A program made the position numbers and the translations under genes. Under the pieces are notes generated by a model, which was not told the DNA's origin, did no database searches, and saw nothing but the letters and a program-made list of their open reading frames with translations. Positions 52,690 to 64,000 of a stretch of DNA of 64,000 nt are shown here, piece after piece. Numbering within the stretch: position 1 is the stretch's first letter; each line of letters begins with the position of its first letter. The stretch spans positions 48,725,370 to 48,789,369 of the forward strand of contig NC_061866.1 of NCBI RefSeq assembly GCF_907164915.1. The letters are read 5' to 3'. This DNA is from Impatiens glandulifera (lineage: Eukaryota; Streptophyta; Magnoliopsida; Ericales; Balsaminaceae).

Positions 52690-55600
52690 TCAGCAGTTAC
52701 TTGGCCAATTTGTTTGTGAATGTTGAGGCTGATGATAGACGCCTGTAGTTGAAGCAGCCACCATATCAACTCCGGCAGCCATGGACTGGGAATGTGGCAG
52801 AATAGGAAGAACAATTGGTGATGTAACTGCTTGAGGATGATAAATGCCAGTATATGTGCCATGCCCAGACTGAGTTGGGGTGGTTAGACTCACTTGAGCA
52901 TGAGGATGTGGAGGGATATTATAGAATGAACTTGGGTGCATGCCAGAAATATCACGCCCAGGTGCAGCAAACCACAATGTCGAACCTTCTGTCTGTCAAA
53001 TCATAAAATGAGCTAAATTTAGAACCACCCTACTCAAATCATTTAACAAACATCAAATCAATGTTTCTTTTTTAGACTAGGGTTCTTTTCCCTGGAGGAG
53101 GGTTGCACAACATCCCACTGCCATGACCCCAACTTCATTCAAGGTGCATTTAGAGAATCGACTTTGAGACTTGAGCCTCTTAGTTCAAAACTATATAACC
53201 ACTTCAACTACCCTAGGTGGGTAGCAAATCAATGCTTTCAAAAGGCAGAATAATTTTATTTTTTCAAGTGATCATGAAAACACAAACCCAAGACCTTGTG
53301 GTCATAAGCCGTATTCTCTACTACTGAGCTAATCTAGTCTTCAAAAGGCAGAATATAATTAATGAGCTTTAAATGAACCAACCTGTTGACCGGAGATATA
53401 AACATTATTTTCCTTGTACTGTTGTGCAGTGAAGTCTCCGCCAGCAGTAGAGTTTGCAGCTGTGGAACCAGAACTGGGGTTAAATCCAACTGGTGAGGAC
53501 CCGTATGATCCAAAACTTCCAGGAACTCCTCCACCATGATTGTTGGAGTTCCCTGGACCAGTTCCTGGCTTATACTGAGAAAATGGATATTTGTTGGCTG
53601 TCCCAGGAGGAGGAGTCCCCCGATATATGTTTCCAACCTGAGGTTGCTGGGGGAATACATTGTTGCCCAAAAACTGATGCAAAGCTGTAGGAGGAACGTA
53701 AAATGGAGGATAGTATGGTGCATAAGGGATGTAATTCGATGGGTAATGGGTTATATGCATCCCAGCTGGTTGTCGATAGACTGGAAGTGGTTGCTGAGTC
53801 GCAGATAATGAGTTTTGTTGAGGAGATGGGCCTGTTGTTGATAAAACACCAGAATTCCCTCCCTGCAAGCAAATACATCATATTCAGTAAGTCCAAGGGG
53901 GTTGTTTGATGTAGGTTATATATATTTTTAAGTTATCCGATTCCTTGAAAGATAGAAAAAATTGTTTGTGATAATGTGAATTATTTGGTTCAAATGACTA
54001 AAATATACTTGTATTTAATATTTTAAAATGTTATAAAAGTAAAGTAAGGCCATTTTAGTATTACAGTTGACGAGTTGAATGTTGGTTGATGAAGTGATTG
54101 ATGATGAGATAAGTGATGAACCCAAAAAAGAGCCAAAATCTAGATTGAGAACGGGACCATTTTTGTAGGCGTGTGGGCAGGCAACATACCTCGACAGAAG
54201 ATTGAGAATTCATAACTGTGACATTTCCATTGTACTTTGATGCTGCTCCAGGTGAAATACGGCCATCCGAGTCCACACCAGCCCGAAAAAACTGCCCATA
54301 ATAGCCGTTTGGATCAAATGGTTGTGGTACCTATATTACAAACCCCAACTTAGAGATGACAGAAGTATTTGTTTTTCATTATTAACCAGAAATCCAACTT
54401 ATTGGACGTCGTTGCAGATTGCAGTCTAGAAGAAAGTAGTATATGAGGCTAAAATTTGTTGCATTAATAAATTCAATACTGATTGAAATTGTTAAATGTT
54501 TTGAATATGTTAAATATATATTATGTTTTGAATATGAAAATAATAGAAATCAAAACAGTAATAAAAATTCCAAGATAGGAAACTTACTACAAAACTTGGC
54601 ATGCGAGGAACATCTCGTCCCTGAGATTCAGAACTGTCGAATGGAGGAAGCTGATTAGCAACCACAGTTGGTATGAAACCAAGATTGTAGTTAGATGAAG
54701 TATGAATTAAGGGGTATGGATGACTTGTTGGAGGCAAGAAGACTTCTTGGTCAGACTCTTTATACTCTGGGGTTGCTGCATTAGATGGGGCATCAATCTC
54801 CCCAGATGAGGAGCCTTCTTGCACCTGCTGTTCAGGTGAATGTGGTTGATCTGGATAGTCTCTTTCCTGGGAAGCAGCCTCCAGTGCATTATGATGACTG
54901 AACCAAAATATCACAAAATAGAAAGAAAAGAAACAAGTCCACGGATTATTATCATAATCATGCCCATATTTCAGACAAAGGAACAAATAACTGCCAAAAC
55001 AATAATAACAATAGTGTGCATAAGAATAATAAAAATATTTTCTACAAACCTCAAGGGTTGTTCTATCGTCTCTTCAACAGTATCAGAAGTAACAGAACTG
55101 GGTAAATGATTCCTGTCATTCTCGGGTCCATCATCATAGCCGGTTTTTATTCCATGACTAACATCAAAACTCCCAAACACAAAATCAAGTTTAACATCTT
55201 CAGGAATATGAAGATGATTGGGGATGATAACATGCGGACCCTGCTGGAAGTTCAAATCGGCTAACTTCATCTGCACATCTGAAGCTGGTTCCTTTGAATC
55301 AAGAATGTGACAAGCTGCACTAGCCTGAGTGTCATGCTCTACAGTAGAATGAACCTCCGGAATAGCAGTTCCTCCAGACTCTTGAATTGGGTTAGGATTT
55401 GCAGACTTAGGCTTCCACTCTTTAGCTGGGAGAGCTGTTGAATATATACCTCAATCAGATAAGATATACAATACAAGCATAAAATATTGTCTAGTTTTAT
55501 TTGATTTCTCTTTGAGATTCTCTACCTTAGCATCTACTTTAAAAAAAAACAGGTACAGGGAGGATCATGAGAAGCGTAATTGTTAAAGCTTCAAATTACA

Positions 55601-58600
55601 AGCATCCATTTATGAAGCTTGCAAATTACGAACAGATAGATCAATGAGATTAACCCACGCATAAGTGAGGATTGGAATTATCCAACGAAATGCGATGATG
55701 ATAGACAAAACTACTACTGCTTGATAAGGCTAACAAGTTCTTATTAATAGTTCGGCAAACATAAATATATATATATATATATCAACTAGTTGGACTAAGG
55801 GGATTTGACTACACATGAACTAAAATATCTAAATGAATCTCCACAACAATAGCATACATAAAGATTTGTGATTGGTTCTTGCATCAAATCATTATCGTAT
55901 CTACAATATTTGATCAGCATGCCCCACTTTCAAGAAAACAAAGAATAACAATAGCCACAAATAAAGGACATTATTTTCATTAACCTAGCCAAACCATTCT
56001 ACTAAAAGTGTGAAAAGTCATGAGACAATAAAATAAGGTGGAAAAGGTACTACATTGAGGATTAACCCAACAACATGTGACAAGTAAATAGTCATAATTA
56101 AACGAGGAGAAATATACCCTTAGAAAGACCAGTTGATTGTTGTGACCTACTGTTATAGTTAGATGAAGGTCTGTGAACAGTAAGACTGGTCCGAGGCTGC
56201 ACAAGTTGAGCAGACTCTTGATTCTTTATCATCCCCTGGGACTTGGACGGCATCTTCCTAGGCATGGAGGAGCTCCCAACTTCAGAAGTTTCTGTTCAAT
56301 GTAAATAGAATATAAATAAATCTAAAATATTGAACATTCATTCAACTATTAGACAAAAAGGACTTATAAAACCCTAACTAACCAGTAGTTGTCTTGTTCT
56401 CTTGAGAAGATGAAATATGTTCAACAGGAGTTCGCTGACTTCCCACCTCACGCTTAATTGCACCAGCAGAACCAGGAAGTCTCGAGTCTTGAGATGGCAC
56501 CAAAACAGGGTCAGAAGCAGAGAAATAGACTCCAGATGCTTGATTTCTAGGAGTCGAATTGTTGATCTTTTCTAGTCCCGGCAGTTCATGACTTGCCTCA
56601 GCACTGCTGGAATTTTGCTTCATATCCATTGGAGGAACTTTTATAGGAGGACAGACCAGGTTGTCCATATCAACAGCTGGTCCATTTTCAGTTTTTGTAA
56701 CCCCAATAGCCTCACCTGTTGGGCTGCTTACAACCGTAACAGAACTGCAACATGTTGTACAAAAAAACATTGTAAGAACCAACCTTCGGTGATCCTTAAA
56801 ATACTGCATCTATCAATATTTCTAAGAAGGAAATTTAGAGGTACAAGATTAATTAGAAGAAACACAAAAATAAATATCCTTGTTGACAATCCAAGTAGTT
56901 CTGATACACTGAGATTTAATAGAAATGGATAATTCTGTGAAGCATAGCACCTTGTTACAGTCACTGCATCTTTATTTTTTGACTGAGAGATGGGCAAGGC
57001 TGAGAGCCCAACACTCTTTTCTCCCAAGGGATCAGTTCCATTTTCCTTTCCCATAGGAGCATTTCTTCCACTAACAGCATCTGTCAGGAGCAAAAATGTC
57101 AAAATTATTTAATAATAGCATTCATATACTTACATCATTCAATTGCAGTATGAATCAAGCAGTTAATTACATAGATCAGAGAAAATTCCGTCAATGCTCC
57201 TGAAGGAGATTCCCCAAGTATTATGTGAAAACTAAGGAGACATATAACTATTAAATAGGCAAATTAGCATAAGAGGATTTTCATGAGATACCAACCACAG
57301 GTACACACAATGGCCGGAGATAAGTAACGTATAACTGAAATCTTGTGCAAGAAACAAAATAAAAATATGTAAAAAACTTTACTTGAGGAGAAGTGCATTG
57401 ACGCACTTAAGTCTTATAAACTGTCATTAAAATTAAGATCATTCAATTTCCTTGTCAATAGTGAAGTACAAAATATTTAATCTTTTAAATGTACCCTTTC
57501 CATTAACAACCTGATGTTTCCTAAATAAGAAATAGCTGATTTTGCACAAATTGCGCATAAAAGAAAACAACAGTTAATTAGTTGCTTCCTGAATAAGAAA
57601 TAGCTGATTGTATACTGGATGTTTGCAGCACTATATAGATGGAATCTACCTATGGTTCTTACATCTGTTTCCTAAAGAAAGAAATTCTAGGTCTATTTGA
57701 ATATGTATGAACTTTATTATCGCCAATATCTACGTAAAAGATTTAATTCATGAAGACGGTTTCATTGTGAAATAGTAAAATCAACCAGAATAAGAAATAG
57801 AGATAATTTGGCATCAATATTTTGCTAAATAAATCTTTAGTGCTGTCTAGATGCAAAATATACCATGAGCTAATTGACGAGAAGAATAGTTTCCCCTCCT
57901 ACTCCCTCGTCCTTGTATTCCAGGTGGTCTCCACCTCGAATCTCCAGATTCTTTGTTGTTTACATTCTGCAAGACAAAATAATTGTATGGAGCATTTCAT
58001 TTAAGATGCATATGTAAAAGCTTGATGTTTATCCATGCAAAGATGCAAATGGAATTAAGTTAAAAGCTACATCAAGCTAGTTTTCAACATGGCAATGTAA
58101 TGACATGAAAATCAACTCAATTCAGAGAGCTATATATTTTTATTTTTTTTTTTGGGGGGGGGGGGGGGGGGGTGGAAAGCATACTCTATAGTTAACTATT
58201 ACTATAGTAGAGGGGTTTTGCATTCAATTGTAGAGATAATCTTTTAAGGTAAGAATAGGGTTTAGGTCCAATCCTGAGGTAAAGCGAGTTTGTCCCACGC
58301 TTCTCGGCCTACCCTGCCTCCCAAAATAAATTATAAAATACCCTCCTATGCAAGGATTCCAACCCAGAGGGCATGAACAACATTTTAAAATTTTCGCTTA
58401 GGGCAGCCCAATCCTTGAGGTAAAGCGAGTTTATCCCACGCTTATGGCGGCCCACCCTGCCTCCCAAAATAAATTATAAAATACCCTATGCAAGGATTCG
58501 AACCCAGAGCGCATTAACAACATTTTACAATTTTCGCTTAGGGCGGCCCAATCCTTGAGGCCGGCCTGGTACCAAATTATAGTATCTGATAAGAAAACAA

Positions 58601-59672
58601 TATATTCTATCTGGCAATAATTATTCTACCAAAAAAGCTTCATGCTCGAAGAAAATGCCATACCTCTTTTTTCTTATCACGCTTCCTCTTGACCTCATGG
58701 AAAGTATCTGTAGATCATATAATATGTTATCTTTTGCCTCAAAAAGAGTCGTAGCAATAAATCATAAACTTAAGAGCAGCTCCAAAATATTCAGAACAGA
58801 CATCGTATAAAGGGATAAATAACAATGATTATCACTTTTAATAGACTGACTTGCCAAGGCATTTGTTTGAAAATATCTAAAAGTATTACACTATACACCA
58901 AAGAGAAAATTTATTATAATCCTATATGGAGATTGTTTACATGCAATATCATATAATTCCCACAAACATATCTTTCAGAAAAATAAAATTAAGACTCCGG
59001 GATTGTGCATGTGCGAAAAATATCATGCCATTTAGCTTTAGATGGATGTAAGGAAAGTAATGCCCCAAATTGAGATCAAAATGAATTGAAGTTTTCAAGA
59101 GAATTGAATAGTTCAAACACAATAGAACACCCAAGATCTGTATTGATTAGGACATTAACAAGTCCTACATCCACTTGACTTTCAAGAATCTTTCACTTAA
59201 TGAGATATGTGTTTTCCAAGTGATTTTTCTCTTTATACAAGATACCTTCACACCCCCAATCCCCTTATCTATTTATAGAACTAACGAATGGCATAATAAG
59301 AAAACCAAAAACAAGAAATGGTAAATAGCCCTAGGAACCAAACTATCAACTATTAGCTTTGTTTCCTAATAGTTTAGTAGCTTGATTTTCTTCATGACAC
59401 CTTGATATCTTCCTCATATATTTGTGAATCAAATTTTCCACGTAGTTAAAGTCAAATAGGCAACATAAATCAAATAGAAAAAGAAGAGGAAGAAGACGAA
59501 AGGAGCAACCTTGGAAAAGAAGCTTCTGAGTGGTTTCATTGGGATCCATAGCACACTCCTTGAGCATTGTGTAAATATCATCTTCACTGTGATTCCCCGT
59601 GATCTCCTTGATGTGCTGGATCGTCTTGCGAACACTGCTTGGAATCGGAACCCTAGAACCGCCGCTGCTCAT
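52690..59672 (-). CDS. GIP1L: GBF-interacting protein 1-like, copy B
   Basis: The exons from the start codon are 59672-59510, 58707-58664, 57966-57864, 57080-56951, 56744-56383, 56291-56118, 55434-55050, 54897-54588, 54330-54190, 53862-53383 and 52992-52690. They total 2595 nt, giving 864 aa, the same length as copy A. All splice sites are GT-AG at the same phases. The N-terminal DUF1296/UBA-like domain is almost identical to copy A (SSGGSRVPIPSSVRKT). Differences include loss of two residues in the RGG-like segment (GRGSRRGN), a longer exon 8 (extra Q, and A-P-S-N-A), a four-residue deletion in exon 9, and three prolines instead of six in exon 10. No disabling change is seen, so both genes look functional. 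Confidence 0.92.
53064..53224 (-). mobile_element. Older SINE in copy B intron 10
   Basis: It is flanked by CAAATCAATG at 53054-53063 and 53225-53234. Read on the minus strand it begins CTACCCACCTAGGGTAGTTG, an A-box-like region (GGGTAGTTGAAGTGG), then a B-box-like AAGTCGATTCTC, and ends in an A-rich tail (plus-strand TTTCTTTTTT). Copy A holds the same element at about 42233-42345 but has lost its 5' head and right target duplication, apparently by deletion between two TTCAAAA repeats. Confidence 0.65.
53253..53339 (-). mobile_element. Younger 87-bp SINE in copy B intron 10
   Basis: It is flanked by a perfect 16-bp target duplication, TTCAAAAGGCAGAATA, at 53237-53252 and 53340-53355. Read on the minus strand it starts GACTAGATTAGCTCAGTAGT, with a near-canonical A box (TTAGCTCAGTAGTAGAG), then GGTCTTGGGTTTGTG as B-box region, and ends in an A-rich tail. 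Copy A has no trace of it next to TTCAAAAGGCGGAATA. It is very short for a SINE and close to a bare tRNA-like head. Confidence 0.78.
53896..54168. mobile_element. MITE-like insert in GIP1-like copy B, intron 9
   Basis: This is the ortholog of the insert at 42911-43153 in copy A. The left end is GGGGGTTGTTTGATGTAGG and the right contains CTAGATTGAGAACGGGACC. It diverged from the A copy by several indels, as expected for intron sequence inherited through the duplication. Confidence 0.45.
58154..58172. repeat. 19-base poly-G run after poly-T, copy B intron 2
   Basis: A run of T (about 58142-58153, broken once) is followed directly by 19 G residues, then TGG. Copy A has a T run at about 47202-47213 but no G run. 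Such long G tracts are rare in this AT-rich region and can also arise as sequencing or assembly artefacts. Confidence 0.75.
58268..58560. repeat. 140-bp tandem repeat, copy B intron 2
   Basis: Two units start at 58268 and 58408 with CCAATCC(T)TGAGGTAAAGCG, and a third partial unit begins at 58548. Each full unit contains CCCTGCCTCCCAAAATAAAT and AAGGATTCGAACCCAGAG. The latter is the reverse of a B box, so the repeat may derive from a tRNA-related SINE in minus orientation. It is absent from copy A. It accounts for much of the size difference between the units. Confidence 0.75.
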
Positions 59673-59970
59673 CTTCGCAAGACCGGAATGTATCTATCGA
59701 TACCCACTTCAATTCTGTATGCTTGAAGAGAATGAACTACGATGGCAACAAGAGAAAATAAAAAATAAAAAAATAGATGTGATTGGATTGGATTGACAAA
59801 TCTCCTGATGATGACAGCCGAGAAAGGGAGATAGAGAGAGAAAAAGAGGAGATTTTCAAGGGTTTTGGATTGATCTCATTCTACAGACTCCTTTGAGATC
59901 GATTATTGAAAGATATATATATATAATTATATAGAGAGAGAAACAAAAGTCTTTCAAGTAGAACTGTGTT

Positions 59971-60910
59971 CTTTCGGTCTCATATTTTGCTTTGTGTCAT
60001 TAAGTGGAAAATAATCAAAATATAATATAATATATTATATTTGATTTATTATCTTAAAAAGTATATTATTTTATATCTTAAAAATAATAATATATCTCAA
60101 TTATTTATATATTTATATTAATCTCGTTATATAATTGTTTTAATTAATATTAAAAAAATAATAATATATAATTATAATTATTTAATTTAAAATATATATT
60201 TGTATTTATAACCTAAATTTTAATTATATATTTATATAAATATTATCATATACGTTAATTTCAATTTAAATTATTTGAATAATCAAAACAAAAAAAATAT
60301 TAATTAATTTTTTTATCATTAATCATATAATTTAATTTATTAACTAAAATATTAAGTTATATTTTATCATTAAATATTAATATTTTTATTAACAAAAAAA
60401 AATATTTTTTAAAATCACTATCAATCATTATATTTAAAAAAAAAATCTTAATACAAACACTAACATATTTTACATTTTTTCTTATACACTAAAAATCTTA
60501 ATTTCAAATTTTTTTCAAAATTATAAAATAAAATATTGTTATATATTATATAAAAAAATTAAAATAAAATATAAATAGGCGCTAAATTATGAAAACAGTT
60601 GTCTCACTACCCGTAAGTGAGGTACAGCTCCCCGTGCCTTAATTATAATATTTTACATATTTCTTATTTTGTTTTTAATATAATATATATAAAAAAACAA
60701 GCATTTTAATCTTAATTTTAAAGTTATATAGTAATTAGATTATTATTGTATAATTATATATATATTAATATAAAATTGTAATTGTGTACAATATTATTTT
60801 GATTCATATATTTATGAAAATATTTATTTATATATTAACGGTACAAAAACGATTGAGATTTATAAAAAGTAAATACTCATTAACCTAATTGAAATTTAAT
60901 TAGGATATAC
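59971..60910. other. AT-rich intergenic DNA
   Basis: Very AT-rich sequence with many A and T runs and no coding frames. A brief GC-richer patch lies at about 60590-60640 (CACTACCCGTAAGTGAGGTA). Confidence 0.6.
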
Positions 60911-61592
60911 GCTTTTCGCCCAATAATTTCAAAATAACGCTTGCATTCTCTATAATACTGCGGCTGCTGGCACAAATTTAGTCGATACTTAATCCCCAGA
61001 TATCATAATTGCTTCAACTCCGGGAAAAAAAGTTTGCGACTCGTAGGTCTTCCACCTCCACGTGACATTGCTCCATCAGGCTTTCGCCCATTGCGGAAAA
61101 TTTTCCACTACTGTCTCCTGTAGGAGTTTGGGCCGTGTCTCAATCTTTGTGTGTGGATGATCATCCTCTCGGACTAGACTGGTCATCGCCTTAGTAAGCT
61201 ATTACCTCACCAACTAGCTAATGCGAGCCCCTCCTCGGGCAAATTCCTCCTTTTGCTCATCAACCTACAGGATATTAACAATTGTTTTCAGCTATTGTTC
61301 ATCTCCCAGTGGTATGTTCTTACGCGTTATTCACTCGTCCGCTACTGAAAACACCACTTCCCGTCCGACTTACATGTGTTAATGTTCAATCTGAGCTAAG
61401 ATCGAACTCTCTATGAGATTCATAATTGTATTACTTATAGCTTCCTTGTTCGTGGATAAAATAGATTCGGAATTGTCTTTCATTTCACGGCATAACTTGT
61501 ATTAATGCGCTTCATATTCACCCGAAGAACCCTTCCAAAAATATAATCATCTATGTCCCCTCGCGTCAATCTCATAAGTTTATTATCCATTC
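60911..61592 (-). pseudogene. rrn16: Plastid insertion (NUPT): 16S rRNA 5' part and leader
   Basis: Read on the minus strand, about 61417 to 60911 matches the first 500 or so bases of plastid 16S rRNA. Recognised parts are the start region (AGAGTTCGATCTTAGCTCAG, decayed), GACGGGAAGTGGTGTTTTC, TAGCTAGTTGGTGAGGTAAT, GGGCCCAAACTCCTAC in decayed form, CCGCAATGGGCGAAAGCCTG, and the 530-loop GTGCCAGCAGCCGCAGTATT. About 61418-61592 matches the plastid leader/promoter region upstream of rrn16. A small deletion near 61387 and many G-to-A and C-to-T changes show that it is a decayed nuclear copy, not a working rRNA gene. It is the fragment nearest the plastid trnV-rrn16 spacer. Confidence 0.88.
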
Positions 61593-64000
61593 AGAACAAG
61601 TCAAAATAGAAAAACTCATATATTGAGTTTAATATATATCTTTTTTATTTACACATATTCTAATTAGTTGTTTCATTAATTATATGTTCAATTTATTGTC
61701 GGTAAAGTGTTTACTTCATATATTTTTAAACATATGTAATATTTACATGTAAAAAAATTATAGTTCCAAAATTTTAATACTATAATTATATATTTTTTAA
61801 TTATATAACAATTAAAAATACAATTATATATATTCAGATTAAGTTTAACTAAATATTTAATCAATTTTCATTAGGAAGATATCTGATCATTTCTAAGAAT
61901 TAAAATAAATAAATTAATGTATTAAGTTTTCAGTTTAGTAAAATAAAGAAAAAAATGATGGGGAAGAAAATGAAGTGACATCATTTGAGAAAAAATGTGA
62001 AGATTTTTTTTTTTAATAGAAATGATAGGTGAAGAGAACGAGAGATAATGACTTTACATCTATAAAAATGAAAAAATGAAAGGAAAGAGAAAATATTTAA
62101 TTTTTTCATCTAATCACTGTTCCAATCATTTCTCTTTTTTAAATCGTCATTCCATCCCAGTATTCCACTCATTTCTACCATAATCATTTATCAAAGAAAA
62201 ATATGTTTGGTTTCAGATTAGTTGACAGGCTGAACATGTTGTGCCAAAAGCCCATATGGATTTGGTTTTAAGACTTTCTTCTTGAGCCCACTTTTCAAAT
62301 AATAATAATAATAATAAGATAGATAACAAATGAAGGCATTGACAAGAGTCCAAATCAAATTGTCATTTCATTAGAGCCAATGCATTAAAAGATAGAAAAG
62401 GAAAATAAAAGTCGATAAAAATAAAATAAAATAAAATGATAAAACAGGTTGAGATCGGTTTCAAAATCATTTTTGGAAAAAACTAGTAGAGGTATCAAAT
62501 TTTAAAATATTTTTGATTACAAAAATAGCGTTCTAACTTGCAATAATTGAATGTAAGTTATTTTACTAGTGATATTCAATATTATGTACTTTAATCATAA
62601 TCTAGTTTAATCATTTAATTTATTTTAAGCTTATATCAAATATACAAATAAAAATAATTTAGACATTTTATTGTTTAAATTTGATTATAAAATTTTAATT
62701 CCCTCTTTTAGTTTTAGATATTAGAAACTTGTTACAAAAGAAAAACAGTTAAACCAGAGAGAGGGAGGTGAAGAATCACAACTAATAAAACAAAAAATGA
62801 GAAACTGATTCACTTGGAGCTCAAAAATTATCCCTTAAAAGAGGTCCAAAATATCTTTTACTCATTTAAAATTCAACTATTACAGCAACTCCTACCGTAT
62901 TCTATATCCAAATTCAAAATGAGTTTTCAGTCATTTTTTCCCCGCTCATTCTCAAACCCAAAATTGGTTCTCTCTTACAAACGCAAATATGCATTGCAAT
63001 GTTCACGATCGCAAAATATTTTTTTTTTAATTTTCAATTCAATCTCTATATTTTATACATTAAACTTATTTAATTTATTTATATAACATAAATTTATAAT
63101 AATGTTTAAAAAAAATTATAATAATGAATAATATTTTTTGATATTTTTTTTAATAATGTTTGTTTTATCGAACAATATTATTTTATATAATGTTTTTTAT
63201 AATATATATTTTTTTGTATTATTGAAATTTTATAATTAATTTATAATTAAATTTAAAAAAATGGGGTGATATTAAAATATTATATTATAATTTATAACAT
63301 TGAAAAATATATGGATGATATTAAAAAATTATTAAAGTTGATGTAATAAAAAATATTATAAGAATGTTTTTTTGAGTTTGAAAATTAATTTTTCGGTTGA
63401 AGAATAATTACTGTTTGATGTGATATTTACACCAAAATGAGTTTAAAAATCGTTTTTTTCGGTTGGAGATGGTCTTAGACCTAAACCCTAATTCATTGTC
63501 ATATGAATTTATTTTATTTCGAGAAAAAATTTAGTTATCTTTCCATTTTAATTTTATTTTAAACCAAAAACTAAATTATTGAAAAATAATCAATAATATA
63601 AATGTTACATTTTACTAGTCAAGTACTTTGAATATCTAGAAACTATATAATGCCAACTGACACAAGAAGACCTAGGCTATTTGGTCTCTTTCACAAATTT
63701 ATGTATCATCATTGTCAATATTTTAATTATTTATTCTAACTACACTAATTTTTAAATAATTAGAAACTAATAATTTTGTTATAAATTATAATTAAATAAT
63801 ATTATTTTAATTTAAAAGTAATTTTAAATAATATATAAATAATATTAAGTTATTTTAATATAAAAAGAATATATATTTAAAAATAAACTTATTTCTTAAT
63901 GAAAAAAATCAAAATTAAACAAGCTATCTTAAAGCTCAAAAGAGAGACATGAAGTACAAACAAAGTTAATGGGAGGACCTTGAGCTAGATTTGGCCCCAT
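61593..64000. other. AT-rich terminal region without recognised genes
   Basis: No gene is supported up to the window edge. The 90-codon frame at 62814-63086 starts at a non-ATG codon, is low in complexity, and has no family signature. An (AAT)n microsatellite lies at about 62301-62316. GAGTTTAAAAATCGTTTTTT and CGGTTGGAGATGGTCTTAGA at about 63440-63480 resemble MITE ends, but no partner end was located. Confidence 0.5.

Larger units (their letters stand above)
52145..59970. repeat. Tandem duplication unit B
   Basis: This is the direct-repeat partner of about 41410-48790. It is about 0.4 kb longer, mainly through a 140-bp-period tandem insert, two SINEs near 53.1-53.3 kb and small indels. Boundaries are approximate. 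Upstream similarity fades just after AGTAGAACTGTGTTCTTTC. Confidence 0.85.

Noticed and set aside
41853..59672. Duplication as an assembly artefact of two alleles
   Set aside because: The copies differ by many substitutions, frame-preserving indels and private insertions, more than expected for alleles. Read depth would settle this.
60911..61417. Functional rRNA gene or bacterial contamination
   Set aside because: Many substitutions at conserved positions and a deletion near the start; the flanks are ordinary AT-rich nuclear DNA.
62814..63086. 90-codon frame near the right edge
   Set aside because: Non-ATG start, low complexity, no recognisable domain.

Overview
The window is nuclear DNA from a flowering plant, almost certainly a eudicot. 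It has AT-rich intergenic DNA, multi-exon genes with GT-AG introns, plant-only families (NCED, tau-class GSTs, GBF-interacting protein, DUF810), decayed plastid DNA, and many short non-autonomous transposons. There are no bacterial-style operons, CRISPR arrays or phage genes. The species cannot be named from sequence alone.

Layout, left to right. A Mutator-like element with long inverted repeats and a perfect 9-bp target duplication (1113-2469) lies about 2 kb upstream of an intronless 9-cis-epoxycarotenoid dioxygenase gene (4535-6289, +; abscisic acid synthesis). A peroxisomal glycolate oxidase gene follows on the minus strand (8084-10326; 11 coding exons, one with a GC donor). About 5.5 kb of repeat-rich DNA leads to UTP14 (15927-21611, +; ribosome biogenesis). 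Next is a tau glutathione S-transferase cluster: a pseudogene (22096-22388) and two intact two-exon genes (24257-25212 and 26586-27345). COQ3, for mitochondrial ubiquinone synthesis (28070-31929, +), and a 22-exon DUF810/MUN-type gene (33539-38846, +) follow. An armadillo-repeat protein gene (39977-41186, -) closes the single-copy part.

The right half is dominated by a direct tandem duplication of about 7.5 kb. It carries two intact 11-exon genes for GBF-interacting protein 1-like proteins (41853-48499 and 52690-59672, both -). Each is predicted at 864 aa, although indels in five exons separate them. The spacer holds a 500-bp non-autonomous Helitron with a duplicated 5' end and a SINE with a 17-bp target duplication. 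Shared and private insertions allow the duplication to be ordered relative to transposon activity. Beyond it lie about 4 kb without genes, including a decayed plastid insertion with the 5' part of the 16S rRNA gene (60911-61592).

The genes are unrelated housekeeping, stress and hormone functions, as is usual for plant chromosomes. Local order matters only for the GST cluster and the GIP1 pair. All exon structures were built by eye from splice signals, reading-frame continuity and family knowledge; no alignment or database search was run. I found no convincing wholly new system. The most unusual items are the overlapping upstream ORF at the NCED start, the MULE with a mutated SWIM-like remnant, the small element at 23.6 kb with four copies of a 13-bp palindrome, and the annotated history of the GIP1 duplication.
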